From positions 62,001 to 126,000 of the forward strand of contig JAHJQV010000004.1 in assembly GCA_018819105.1 (NCBI GenBank): DNA of 64,000 nt. The letters are read 5' to 3'. This DNA comes from Gammaproteobacteria bacterium (GTDB lineage Bacteria; Pseudomonadota; Gammaproteobacteria; Xanthomonadales; Wenzhouxiangellaceae). A model generated the notes under the pieces. That model worked only from the letters and a program-made list of their open reading frames with translations, did no database searches and had not been told where the DNA came from. Positions 17,492 to 25,500 of the stretch are shown here, piece by piece (position 1 is the stretch's first letter; every line of letters begins with the position of its first letter). The position numbers and the translations under genes were made by a program.

Positions 17492-18223
17492 ATGTCATTG
17501 CTGCTCGATCTCAATCGCTGGATCCACGTGATCTTTGGCTTTCTGGGCCTGGCCGCGTTCTGGGTGCCGATCCTCACCCGCAAGGGCAGTCAGCCGCATC
17601 GCCGTTTCGGTCGCCTGTTTCGCTACTCGGCCATGGTGGTGATCACCGCCGCTGTGATCTCGGTGGTTCTGACGCTGCTGCGCTTGTCACAGGTGGGCCA
17701 GGGACCGGCGGAGAACCCGGTAGGCTGGGCGTTTCTGGTGTTTCTGGGCTATCTGGCGCTGGCCACCGGAGTAATGCTGTCGCACGGCATAGCCGTGCTC
17801 GGTCACAAACGCGATCTGCGTCAGTTGCGCACCCCTTATCGCCGGCTGCTGGCCTGGCTGTCCATTGCCGGCAGTGCGTTCGTGATCGGCTGGGCGCTGT
17901 ACTGGCAGCCACCCAACGCCATGCTGCTGTATGCGCTGTCACCGCTGGGCATCGCCAATGGGGTGGGCATGCTGAAGCTCTATCGGATGCCGGCGGATGA
18001 TGCAAAAACCTGGCTGTATGAGCACATCGGGGCCATGCTCGGCACCGGCATCGCCTTCCACACCGCTTTTGCCGTGTTCGGGGTCAATCAGTTGCTGCAG
18101 TTCGAACTGCCAGGCCTGCTGTCGCTGGTGCCGTGGCTGCTGCCAGCTGCCGTGGGGATTCCAGCCTCGGTGTTGTGGCAACGTTACTATCGCCGGCAAG
18201 CGCATGCGCCTGCAGCACACTGA
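17492..18223 (+). CDS. DUF2306-like multipass membrane protein
   Basis: 243 residues with seven to eight hydrophobic helices. The opening RWIHVIFGFLGLAAFWVPIL, the HRRFGRLFRYSAMVVITAAV segment and an AMLGTGIAFHTAFAVFG helix match a family of uncharacterised membrane proteins (DUF2306-like) with conserved His residues in helices. No enzymatic motif is visible. It is the first gene after a recognisable promoter and is followed 11 bp later by a PadR-type regulator, a common pairing in which PadR controls a membrane or transport gene. Confidence 0.7.
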   Translation: MSLLLDLNRWIHVIFGFLGLAAFWVPILTRKGSQPHRRFGRLFRYSAMVVITAAVISVVLTLLRLSQVGQGPAENPVGWAFLVFLGYLALATGVMLSHGIAVLGHKRDLRQLRTPYRRLLAWLSIAGSAFVIGWALYWQPPNAMLLYALSPLGIANGVGMLKLYRMPADDAKTWLYEHIGAMLGTGIAFHTAFAVFGVNQLLQFELPGLLSLVPWLLPAAVGIPASVLWQRYYRRQAHAPAAH

Positions 18224-18234
18224 GCGGTGCGAGC

Positions 18235-18819
18235 ATGAGCCTGCAGCACATACTGCTTGGCCTGCTGGCGCAGCCGGCCAGCGGCTATGATCTGAAGCAG
18301 GCGTTTCAGCAGCGGCTGAGCCATTACTGGGCTGCCGAACTGGCGCAGATCTACCCTGCCCTCAAACGCATGCAGCGCGATGGCCTGTTGACCAGCAGGC
18401 AACAGGCCTCGGACAAAGGCCCACGCAAACGCATCTATCGCCGTACCGCTGCCGGGCAGCGGTGTCTGCAGCAATGGCTGCAATCCGGACCGGAAGTGCA
18501 CAGCGACCGCCTCAGCTGGCTGGCCCAGGTGGCTTTTCTGGACACCGTGCCGGTCGCCGAACAGCTGGATTTTTTCCGTCTGTTGCAGGCCGAGTTCGAG
18601 CGCCATCGGGCGCAGTTGCAGACAATCGCAGCCGACTGGTCGGCACAGGATCCGGACTGCCCTGAGCATTTAGGGGGCAACGACCTGTTTGCTCACATGA
18701 CCTTGCGCCTGGGCGTGACAAAATACACCACCATCATTGACTGGTGCAGCGAATGCCTGCAGCGACTGGAACATGCCGATGCCAAGCAAGCCGGTTCTGA
18801 TCATCCAACTGCGTCCTGA
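18235..18819 (+). CDS. PadR-family transcriptional regulator
   Basis: 194 residues. Winged helix at ~1-80: HILLGLLAQPASGYDLKQAF, LAQIYPALKRMQRDGLL, then the wing GPRKRIYRRTAAGQ. The C-terminal half (~95-190) is helical, as in the Vir_act_alpha_C dimerisation domain of PadR subfamily 2. The ATG at 18235 was chosen because it begins the winged helix. The stop at 18819 lies inside the next gene, which starts 46 bp earlier in another frame. It probably autoregulates the unit and responds to an unknown ligand. Confidence 0.85.
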   Translation: MSLQHILLGLLAQPASGYDLKQAFQQRLSHYWAAELAQIYPALKRMQRDGLLTSRQQASDKGPRKRIYRRTAAGQRCLQQWLQSGPEVHSDRLSWLAQVAFLDTVPVAEQLDFFRLLQAEFERHRAQLQTIAADWSAQDPDCPEHLGGNDLFAHMTLRLGVTKYTTIIDWCSECLQRLEHADAKQAGSDHPTAS

Positions 18820-19537
18820 AGACATCACCGCCGACAGCGAGCTGCGGGCGATACTGCGCTATGGTCAGCTGCAGGCCGGTGATGTGGTGCGGCTGCGCGC
18901 CGAACAGCAGGGCCTGCCGGAGCTCGATCTGGCTTACTACAGCGCGATCATCGTCGGCGGCAGCCCGTTTGACATCAGCACGCCTGAGGCGCAAAAGTCG
19001 GCCATCCAGCGCAGCGTCGAATCAGGCTTTATGCGCCTGCTGGATGAGGTGACCCGGCTGGATTTTCCTTTTCTCGGCTGCTGCTCGGGCAACGGCCTGC
19101 TGGCGAAGTACTGCGGTTCATCCATCTCCAGACGCTACGCCGAGGCAGTCGGCGGGGTCGACATCACGCTCACCGCTGCGGCGCAGCAGGACCCGCTGTT
19201 GCAGCACATGCCGGCCAGCTTCCGGGTCATGGTCGGGCACAAGGAAGCCTGTGATGAGACGCCGGCACAGGCCACGCTGCTGGCCACCTCGCCCGGCTGT
19301 CCGGTGCAGATGTTTCGCCTGCAGCAGAACATCTACGCCACCCAGTTTCATCCCGAAGGGGATGCCGGGGAGTTCATCACCCGCATCAACACCTATCGCC
19401 ACAACGGCTATTTCGAGCCCACCGAAGCCGATGCACTGATCGCTGACGTCAGTCACGAACGCACACCGTGGTCGCACGAGATTCTGCGTCGCTTTGTACA
19501 ACGTTATGTGTGGTGCAGTGCAGCGGATCGATGCTAA
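18773..19537 (+). CDS. Class I glutamine amidotransferase-like protein
   Basis: 254 residues. A GATase1 fold: YYSAIIVGGSPFDIS, the nucleophile elbow LGCCSGNGLL (Cys104) and the catalytic dyad partner in YATQFHPEGD (His193, Glu195). It resembles stand-alone GMP-synthase-like amidotransferases that pair with no synthetase domain, so the ammonia acceptor is unknown. The start lies inside the PadR gene; an ATG at 18779, two codons on, is equally possible. The overlap implies translational coupling to the regulator. No Shine-Dalgarno is strong. Confidence 0.82.
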   Translation: MPMPSKPVLIIQLRPEDITADSELRAILRYGQLQAGDVVRLRAEQQGLPELDLAYYSAIIVGGSPFDISTPEAQKSAIQRSVESGFMRLLDEVTRLDFPFLGCCSGNGLLAKYCGSSISRRYAEAVGGVDITLTAAAQQDPLLQHMPASFRVMVGHKEACDETPAQATLLATSPGCPVQMFRLQQNIYATQFHPEGDAGEFITRINTYRHNGYFEPTEADALIADVSHERTPWSHEILRRFVQRYVWCSAADRC

Positions 19538-19626
19538 GATGTTGGTCGTCGGGCATCACTGCAAACGGCTCATTGCCTGATGTCATCGGCTTGACCTTCT
19601 CCCAGTTTCAGTAACCAGGCAACAGC

Positions 19627-19917
19627 ATGTCCAAGCAACTCCGTCACGAAGATTTCCAGGCACTACTGCACGAGCCGGTGACGCTGACCATCGGTGAGAT
19701 CTCTTTGCCTGCCACCATTGCCGAGGTGAATGTCAGCCAGCGACACGGCGATGCCGAGCGGGAGCCGTTTTCGGTGATACTGATTACCGAAACCGAACAC
19801 AGCCACGGCCAGGCCATCTATGCCTTGCAGCACGAGCGACTGGGCAGCGTGGAACTGTTTCTGGTGCCGCTGGGGCCGAAATCAGGCGGCATGAGCTACG
19901 AGGCCATTTTTACCTGA
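19627..19917 (+). CDS. DUF6916-family protein
   Basis: 96 residues: an N-terminal LRHEDFQALLHEPVTL, a middle EPFSVILITE strand, QAIYALQHERLGSVELFLVP and a terminal GGMSYEAIF. This is the pattern of DUF6916, small beta-rich cytoplasmic proteins commonly next to tail-collar genes. It has no signal peptide. It converges on the GNAT gene, and a second DUF6916-like protein lies on the far side of that gene, so the pair flanks the end of the tail-collar cluster. Function unknown. Confidence 0.75.
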   Translation: MSKQLRHEDFQALLHEPVTLTIGEISLPATIAEVNVSQRHGDAEREPFSVILITETEHSHGQAIYALQHERLGSVELFLVPLGPKSGGMSYEAIFT

Positions 19918-19938
19918 AGCACAGCACCCCGGTCGCAA

Positions 19939-20466
19939 TCAGTGCGTCGGGGTGTCAACCGGTGCCACCCACTGCATCAGATCATAAACGCCTTTGTCTT
20001 CGAGTCTGACGAAGCCCAGTCGATGATACAGACGCATCGCCGGGTTCTGTTTTTCCACGTGAATGCGCACCGGCAGTTGCCGTTGCTGCGCCAGAATCAG
20101 CACACAATGCAGCAGGGCACTGCCCAGCCCGTTGCCGCGCTGTGACGGCAACAGGGCAATGTCGATCAGGCGGATTTCATCACTGCGCTGTTCCAGATAA
20201 AGCCGTCCAGCTGATTCGCCATGGTGGCAGATCAGGCCGAAATCGGCGGCCGGAAACTGGTCCTGATAATAACTGTGCTGGGCGCTGAACTGCTGCTGCA
20301 GAAAAGCCTGTCGCTGTGCCTCGCTCCACTGCGTTAGCTGTGCCACCTCCTCCGCGCGAGTGCTGGCATACACCGCGAACAGCAGCGCCTGGTCTTGCTC
20401 CGAGATGGCGCGCAGCGTCACCGCTGCGGGCCAGTCCGGCAACTGTTGCAAGGCCTGCAACAGCAC
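19939..20466 (-). CDS. GNAT-family N-acetyltransferase
   Basis: 175 residues. Acetyl-CoA-binding motif A is clear (IDIALLPSQRGNGLGSALLH, with R-G-N-G-L-G), followed by IHVEKQNPAMRLYHRLGFVR typical of the C-terminal GNAT half. The start is a GTG at 20466, four bases after the stop of the upstream DUF6916-like gene, so translation is probably coupled. GNAT genes recur beside MdpB-like tail-collar genes; modification of one of those proteins is an inference. A weak CACCCCG/CGGGGTG hairpin (19925-19954) spans its 3' end, between convergent genes. Confidence 0.85.
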   Translation of the reverse strand: MLLQALQQLPDWPAAVTLRAISEQDQALLFAVYASTRAEEVAQLTQWSEAQRQAFLQQQFSAQHSYYQDQFPAADFGLICHHGESAGRLYLEQRSDEIRLIDIALLPSQRGNGLGSALLHCVLILAQQRQLPVRIHVEKQNPAMRLYHRLGFVRLEDKGVYDLMQWVAPVDTPTH

Positions 20467-20470
20467 AGTT

Positions 20471-20854
20471 TCAGCCCAGCTGGTTGATCACCGCTGTCAG
20501 CCGTTGTGGCTGCTGCAGCGATGGCTGCAGAAACAGGCTCATGGCCGTGCCATCGGCAGTGCTGAGCTGATAAATGCCTTCCGGCATATCGCTGGCGGTG
20601 TGGTGCTGAAACTGCAGGAAATACTGCTGTTCACAACCGGCAGATTCGACCTGCTGCAAAACCAGTTCAACAACTGCCCCATGCTCCGGCAGGCGGGCCT
20701 GAAATGCGCTGGTCAGCATACTGCTGAAATAGCCCTGGCTCATCGGCGCGGCAGAGCATTGCGCTGGTGTTTGCATGGCTGCCGCAGCCAGCGTGGGAAT
20801 CCCGGCACAGCCCAGCAGCAGGCAGCCGGCGGTGGTAAAGTCTCTGCGTTTCAT
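20471..20854 (-). CDS. Exported DUF6916-like protein with Tat-type signal
   Basis: 127 residues. The second of two in-frame ATGs (20860, 20854) is preferred because GGAG lies 7 bases before it. The N-terminus MKRRDFTTAGCLLLGCAGI has the twin-arginine pattern RRDF followed by a mild hydrophobic stretch; its Cys could also be a lipidation site. The mature part (FQARLPEHGAVVELVLQQVE, then an FLQFQHHTASDMPEGIYQL block and LFLQP) looks like DUF6916, the same family as the 96-residue protein at 19627, but exported. It sits 13 bp after a tail-collar gene and 4 bp before the GNAT gene. Function unknown. Confidence 0.72.
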   Translation of the reverse strand: MKRRDFTTAGCLLLGCAGIPTLAAAAMQTPAQCSAAPMSQGYFSSMLTSAFQARLPEHGAVVELVLQQVESAGCEQQYFLQFQHHTASDMPEGIYQLSTADGTAMSLFLQPSLQQPQRLTAVINQLG

Positions 20855-20867
20855 GGTCATGCTCCGG

Positions 20868-21380
20868 TCAACTGCGGGAAGGATACAGACCCACCAGAGC
20901 AATAATGAAATTGATCGTGAGATAGGGCTGCATGTTGTTGTGTGGCTGACTGCCACCGGTGTTGGGCAGAGACTGCGCCGCCATCGGTGCGAGGTTGTCC
21001 GGGGCGGCATACAAGGCTGTGCCGCGACCGAAATAGCCACCCGCTGGACTGCGCCGGTCTCCGTCTTCCACCGACACCTCCATGCTGTGATTGTGCTGCG
21101 GCATCTGTGCTTCGGTGAGCGCAATCGACTCTGCGCCGCCACGCTGCCCCAGGCGACGGTCGGTCAGACCCGGCCCGCGGCCTGGGTGCATGGGCGCACG
21201 CCCTTCCATGTTGGGCAGCGCCGTGGTGGAGCGGCCATCACCGCCATAGGTGGTTCCGATCAGTGAAAACAGCGCTGTGTTCTGAGAAATCGGCAGCAAC
21301 TGGCCATTGCAGAAGGCCCATCCCCTGGGGGCAAAGTTGCCTGCAAAAATACGAATTTCGGCGACAAACGGTTCAGACAT
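20868..21380 (-). CDS. Tail-collar (MdpB-like) protein, paralogue 3
   Basis: 170 residues. Begins MSEPFVAEIRIFAGNFAPRG, then WAFCNGQLLPISQNTALFSL and IGTTYGGDGRSTTALPN, the phage tail Collar domain (~8-60), and ends NNMQPYLTINFIIALVGLYP. This is the microcystin-dependent-protein (MdpB) type of stand-alone collar protein found in many bacteria outside prophages. No signal peptide is visible. It is the last of three tandem paralogues (gaps 11 and 46 bp) that share the ends but differ in the middle (~95-130), suggesting variable outer loops on a common trimer fold. Confidence 0.9.
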   Translation of the reverse strand: MSEPFVAEIRIFAGNFAPRGWAFCNGQLLPISQNTALFSLIGTTYGGDGRSTTALPNMEGRAPMHPGRGPGLTDRRLGQRGGAESIALTEAQMPQHNHSMEVSVEDGDRRSPAGGYFGRGTALYAAPDNLAPMAAQSLPNTGGSQPHNNMQPYLTINFIIALVGLYPSRS

Positions 21381-21426
21381 GACGTGGTCCTCTTGTTATT
21401 GTTCATGAACAGGTTAATTGGCGCGA

Positions 21427-21942
21427 TCAGTGGCGGGACGGGTAGATGCCGAACAGCGCAATGATGAAGTGAACGCACAGATAAGGCATCAGATTGCTGT
21501 GTGACCGACTGCCGCCCACCTGGCTGATGGCCTGTGAGGACAGCGGGATCGGGGACAGATCCTGCACATACACATCGGCCTGTGCCTCAGCCGGTGAATT
21601 GCCGACGGCATCACGCGTTGTCGCGGTGCCAGCTGTACCCTGAAACGGGTGACCGTGACTGGGCAGCTGATTGACCGTCAGGGTCTCCTGCTCACTGCCA
21701 CCCTTGCTGCCCAGACGTCGCTCGGACAGACCAGGCCCCTGACCTGCATGCAATGGCAGGCGCCCGCGCATATCGGGCAAGCCGAAGGTGGTGCGGCCAT
21801 CGCCGCCATACACGGTACCGAGCAGACTGAACAGGGCATCGTTCTGCGATACAGCCAACAGTTGGCCGTCACAGAAAGCCCAGCCTCTGGGTGCGAAATT
21901 GCCCGCGAACATGCGGATTTCTCCTACGAATGGTTCTGACAT
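21427..21942 (-). CDS. Tail-collar (MdpB-like) protein, paralogue 2
   Basis: 171 residues with the same plan as its neighbours: opening MSEPFVGEIRMFAGNFAPRG, collar core WAFCDGQLLAVSQNDALFSL and LGTVYGGDGRTTFGLPDMRG, and closing NLMPYLCVHFIIALFGIYPS. Its middle (~95-135) has an inserted GTATTRDAVGNSPAEAQADV stretch not shared by the others, so the paralogues have diverged mainly there. No prophage genes are near. A role as a surface or fibre-tip subunit is suggested only by the fold and by the giant exported proteins encoded upstream. Confidence 0.9.
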   Translation of the reverse strand: MSEPFVGEIRMFAGNFAPRGWAFCDGQLLAVSQNDALFSLLGTVYGGDGRTTFGLPDMRGRLPLHAGQGPGLSERRLGSKGGSEQETLTVNQLPSHGHPFQGTAGTATTRDAVGNSPAEAQADVYVQDLSPIPLSSQAISQVGGSRSHSNLMPYLCVHFIIALFGIYPSRH

Positions 21943-21953
21943 GATCGCGCTCC

Positions 21954-22454
21954 TCAGTTACGGGATGGAAACAGGCCCTGCAGGGCAATACAAAAATTCA
22001 CGGCGAGATAAGGCTGCATGTTGTTGTGCGCCTGACTGCCACCCGCATTGGTCACCATGTTCGCACCCATGCCGGTGCTGGTGGAGTGGCCGGCATAAAC
22101 ATTGCTGGCAGCCTGGCCGAGCACGCGTCCGGTCGGATCATCACCCGCAGAAGGGTTGTTGGTGGCCATGGCGATGTGCGTGTGCTGTGGCATCTCGTTG
22201 ACTGACAGCGTGTGAGTTTCCTCGCCGCTTTTCTGCCCCTCACGATGCCCGTTGCCGACATGGATCGGGGTACGACCACGCAGATCCGGCAGCGCAAACG
22301 AGGTTCTGCCGTCACCACCATAGGTGGTGCCCAGCAAGGAATACAGCGACTGATTCTGATTGATGGGCAGAATCTGCCCGTCACAGAAAGCCCATCCGCG
22401 CGGGGCAAAATTGAAGCCGACCATGCGTATTTCGGCCAAGAAAGGTTCTGACAT
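21954..22454 (-). CDS. Tail-collar (MdpB-like) protein, paralogue 1
   Basis: 166 residues, first of the three collar genes in transcription order. Opening MSEPFLAEIRMVGFNFAPRG, core WAFCDGQILPINQNQSLYSL and LGTTYGGDGRTSFALPDLRG, closing NNMQPYLAVNFCIALQGLFP. The middle has HTHIAMATNNPSAGDDPTG, where His residues resemble the metal-binding repeats of phage fibre tips. The ribosome site AAGGAGAAC precedes the ATG. It begins 95 bp after the stop of the 1777-residue exported protein on the same strand, and no clear terminator separates them. Confidence 0.9.
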   Translation of the reverse strand: MSEPFLAEIRMVGFNFAPRGWAFCDGQILPINQNQSLYSLLGTTYGGDGRTSFALPDLRGRTPIHVGNGHREGQKSGEETHTLSVNEMPQHTHIAMATNNPSAGDDPTGRVLGQAASNVYAGHSTSTGMGANMVTNAGGSQAHNNMQPYLAVNFCIALQGLFPSRN

Positions 22455-22549
22455 TGTTGTTCTCCTTATGGTCCAGACTGATTCGGTTTTATGCTTGTTG
22501 TCCCAACGTCACTTCGACATGCACAGTGACGCCAGCCAATGCGGCCGGA

Positions 22550-25500
22550 TTAGAAATCCGGCTGCTGACAGGTGCCTGCTCCAACGTCCGTGACGCCAGC
22601 GCCATCGAGGAAATTGCTCACACCCGGGTTGTTTGCCACTCTGCTGGCAAAGTTTTCAATGCGATGCCCCGACGGACTGGCATTGACATCAAACTCGACA
22701 TCGACCGCAGTGTTGCCGGTGAACACCATGCAGTGCGTGGAGGTGCCGTTTTCGGTGTCCACGACCACTTCCACGCCGCCGGCAGGCTGGGCGTTGGTCA
22801 CTGTGTTGTCGACAAAACGCATGTCCATGAAGGAGGTGTTCTCGATGTCGATGTCGACGACCTGGTCCAGCACACTGGTGTTGCCTGCGATCAGGTTGTT
22901 GGTCACGATGGCCTCCATGTCGGAGCTGTCCTCGGACAGCATCTCGATGGCTTCGCGGTTGGTGGAGCCAATCGGCACCACCTGGCCCAGTTCGTTGTTG
23001 GTCAGACTGATGTCGAAGTCCTGAGAGGCACCGCGGCTGGAGACAAAGAAAGCCTCGCGCGAGGTGTCGTCGATCATGTTGCCGGTACTCTCATGATCCA
23101 GTCGGGTGATGTCGTTTTCGGTGACGATGTCGATCACCCGGTGCCCCACCGCCGAGGTGCCGGTGGCCGTCGCTGCAGTCGGATAGCCGATGCGGTCGAT
23201 AAAGTTGTTGTCGAAGCGGCCATCCAGCAGCTTGTTGTTGCCGCCGATGCCTTGCAGGGTGATCACACCAGCGTTGGCCAGCGGACGACCGATGTCACGC
23301 AAGGTGTTGTTGCTGATGTTGTAGTTCAGCGTGGCATCGGCACTCGCGGCGGCAATGATGCCACCCAGGCCACCCGTCGCACCCAGACCAACGGTGCCGT
23401 CGACGGCATCACGGAAGGTCGAGTTGTCCACCGTTACATTGACAGTACCGGTGCCGTTCGCATTGGCCTGGAAGCCGTTTCCGAACAGCTGCTCAAACAA
23501 ACTTCCCAATATGACCTCGACTTCCATGTTGGAGCTACCAAAACTCTGCAGCAGCACATAGCTGCTGCCATTGGTGGCATCCTGGTTGGCGAACCGGGTA
23601 GCGTCGATGGTGAAGCGGGTCATGTCAGTGTTGGTGTTGCGCACTTCCAGTGCCTGCATGTTGGACACGTCGACGTTCTCGATCAGACTGTCGAGGCGAA
23701 TGCCGTTGATGCCGCCCAGATCAACCGCTTCCCAGCCGCCGGCAGCCGGGTTGTTGATGTGCACGGCGTCGAGGAAGATCTGCGCACCACCCTGGCTCTC
23801 CACCGCATGGTCATTGGTTGCCAGATTGTTGCCGCCGGCGCTGGAGTCAACCGTATCACCGACGTTGAACAGATTCATCGAATGCAGCGAGACGTTGTTG
23901 GCATTGATCAGCAGCACGCCGTCGCCGGTGGTGTTCTGGATGGTGCCGCCGGAGCCGTTGCGACTCATTGAGCCATCACCAACGACGGAAAACAGACCAC
24001 CGCTGGGGAAGTTGTTCAGGGCAATGCCGTTGAGGCCGCCGTTGGCATCCACCCGATCGATGAAAAACAGTCCATTCAAGCCGTTCAGGTTGACCGCCGT
24101 TGCATTGACCGTGGCCACATTCAGCTGCCGCACGTCGATGCCGGTGAAAGCGCCGCTGCCGAACAGGCCCTGGACGCCGGATGCAGGCGCAATGTTGAAG
24201 CCGCGCGCCAGCGCGCCATTGGCCAGTGTGACCTGACCCTGTACCACCGGGCGGGTGCCGGCCACGGCCGGCCGCGCGTCCAGCGTGCCGTTGCCGGGCA
24301 CCTGCACGCCGAGGAAGCCGTCAAAGCTGTTGCCACTGGCGCCCTGCCCGATCAGTTGCTCATTGGTCACGAAGTTGTGGCCACCGGGGTTGTTGCCCGA
24401 GGCCAGGAAGATTCTGGCGCCCGCAGCACGTCCGCCGGGCAGGTTCGACAATGCCTGCAGAGGACGATTGAGGCTGCCATCACCACCTGGTGCCGCGCCT
24501 GAGTTGACCACCCACAGCGCCGGACCGGTGACAGTGACATTGACCGTGCCGGTGGCGCATTGCACCGGCCCTGCCGTGGTGGCGCTGTCACAAACTTCAT
24601 AGCTGAAGCTGTCGTTGCCAGCGAATCCGCCGGGCGGATCGTAGCGGTAGGTGCCGGTGGCGGCATCGGTCAGCGTCAGCAAGGCGCCGTTGGCCGAGCT
24701 TGCCGCCAGCGGCGATACGCTGAGTGCTGTGTTGGGGTCGTCCACATCGGCCGCGCCGTCCTTGAGCAGTTCGCTGTCGCCGCCACCCAGGGTGATGCGG
24801 ACTGCCGAATGCGTGGTCAGCGTGTGGTTGACCACGGTCGGCGGATCATTGACCGGGGTCAGCGTGATGGTCAGGTTCTGCGCCGGACTGCTGTCGACAC
24901 CACCGTCGGCGGTGCCTCCATCGTCCATCAGCACGACACTGAAGCTGGCGCTGCCGAATGCGTTTGGTGCGGGGGTATAGCTGAGGTTGCCGGTGGCGGC
25001 ATCCATCGTGGGCGCAACCGTGAAGCCCATGGTGCTGTCGCTGGCGGTCGGGGTCAGATTGAAGCTGAGGCCCTGAGCGGCTTCATCAGCCGGGCCGGCG
25101 CTGATGTTGAGGGCACCGCCGGTGATCACGCTGCCGGGGTCTTCATTGACCGCAGGCGGTGCGCCAATCACGGTAAAGCTCGGTGGGTCATTGACCGCAG
25201 CAATGGTGATGGTGAAGTTTTGCGGCGGTGAGGTGTCGACGCCACCATTGGCGGTGCCACCGTCGTCCATCAGCTCCAGGGTGATGGTGGCGCTGCCGTT
25301 GGCATCCGCGGCCGGAGTGAAGCTCAGGGTACCGTCAGGCGTTACCACAGGTGGCGCGCTGAACAGGGCAGGAGCGGTGTTGCCGGTGATGTTGAACATC
25401 AGCGTCTGGCCGACATCGGCTGGCCCGCCCGGACTGATGTTGCTGGCCCAGCCGACGATGCTTTGTGCGCCCGCATCTTCCAGCAGGTTCTGGTCGGCAC

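Noticed and set aside
20868-22454. Prophage or contractile tail locus, suggested by collar proteins and the S74 domain
   Set aside because: No tail tube, sheath, baseplate, terminase, capsid, integrase or lysis genes are present, and the collar type is the stand-alone MdpB form.
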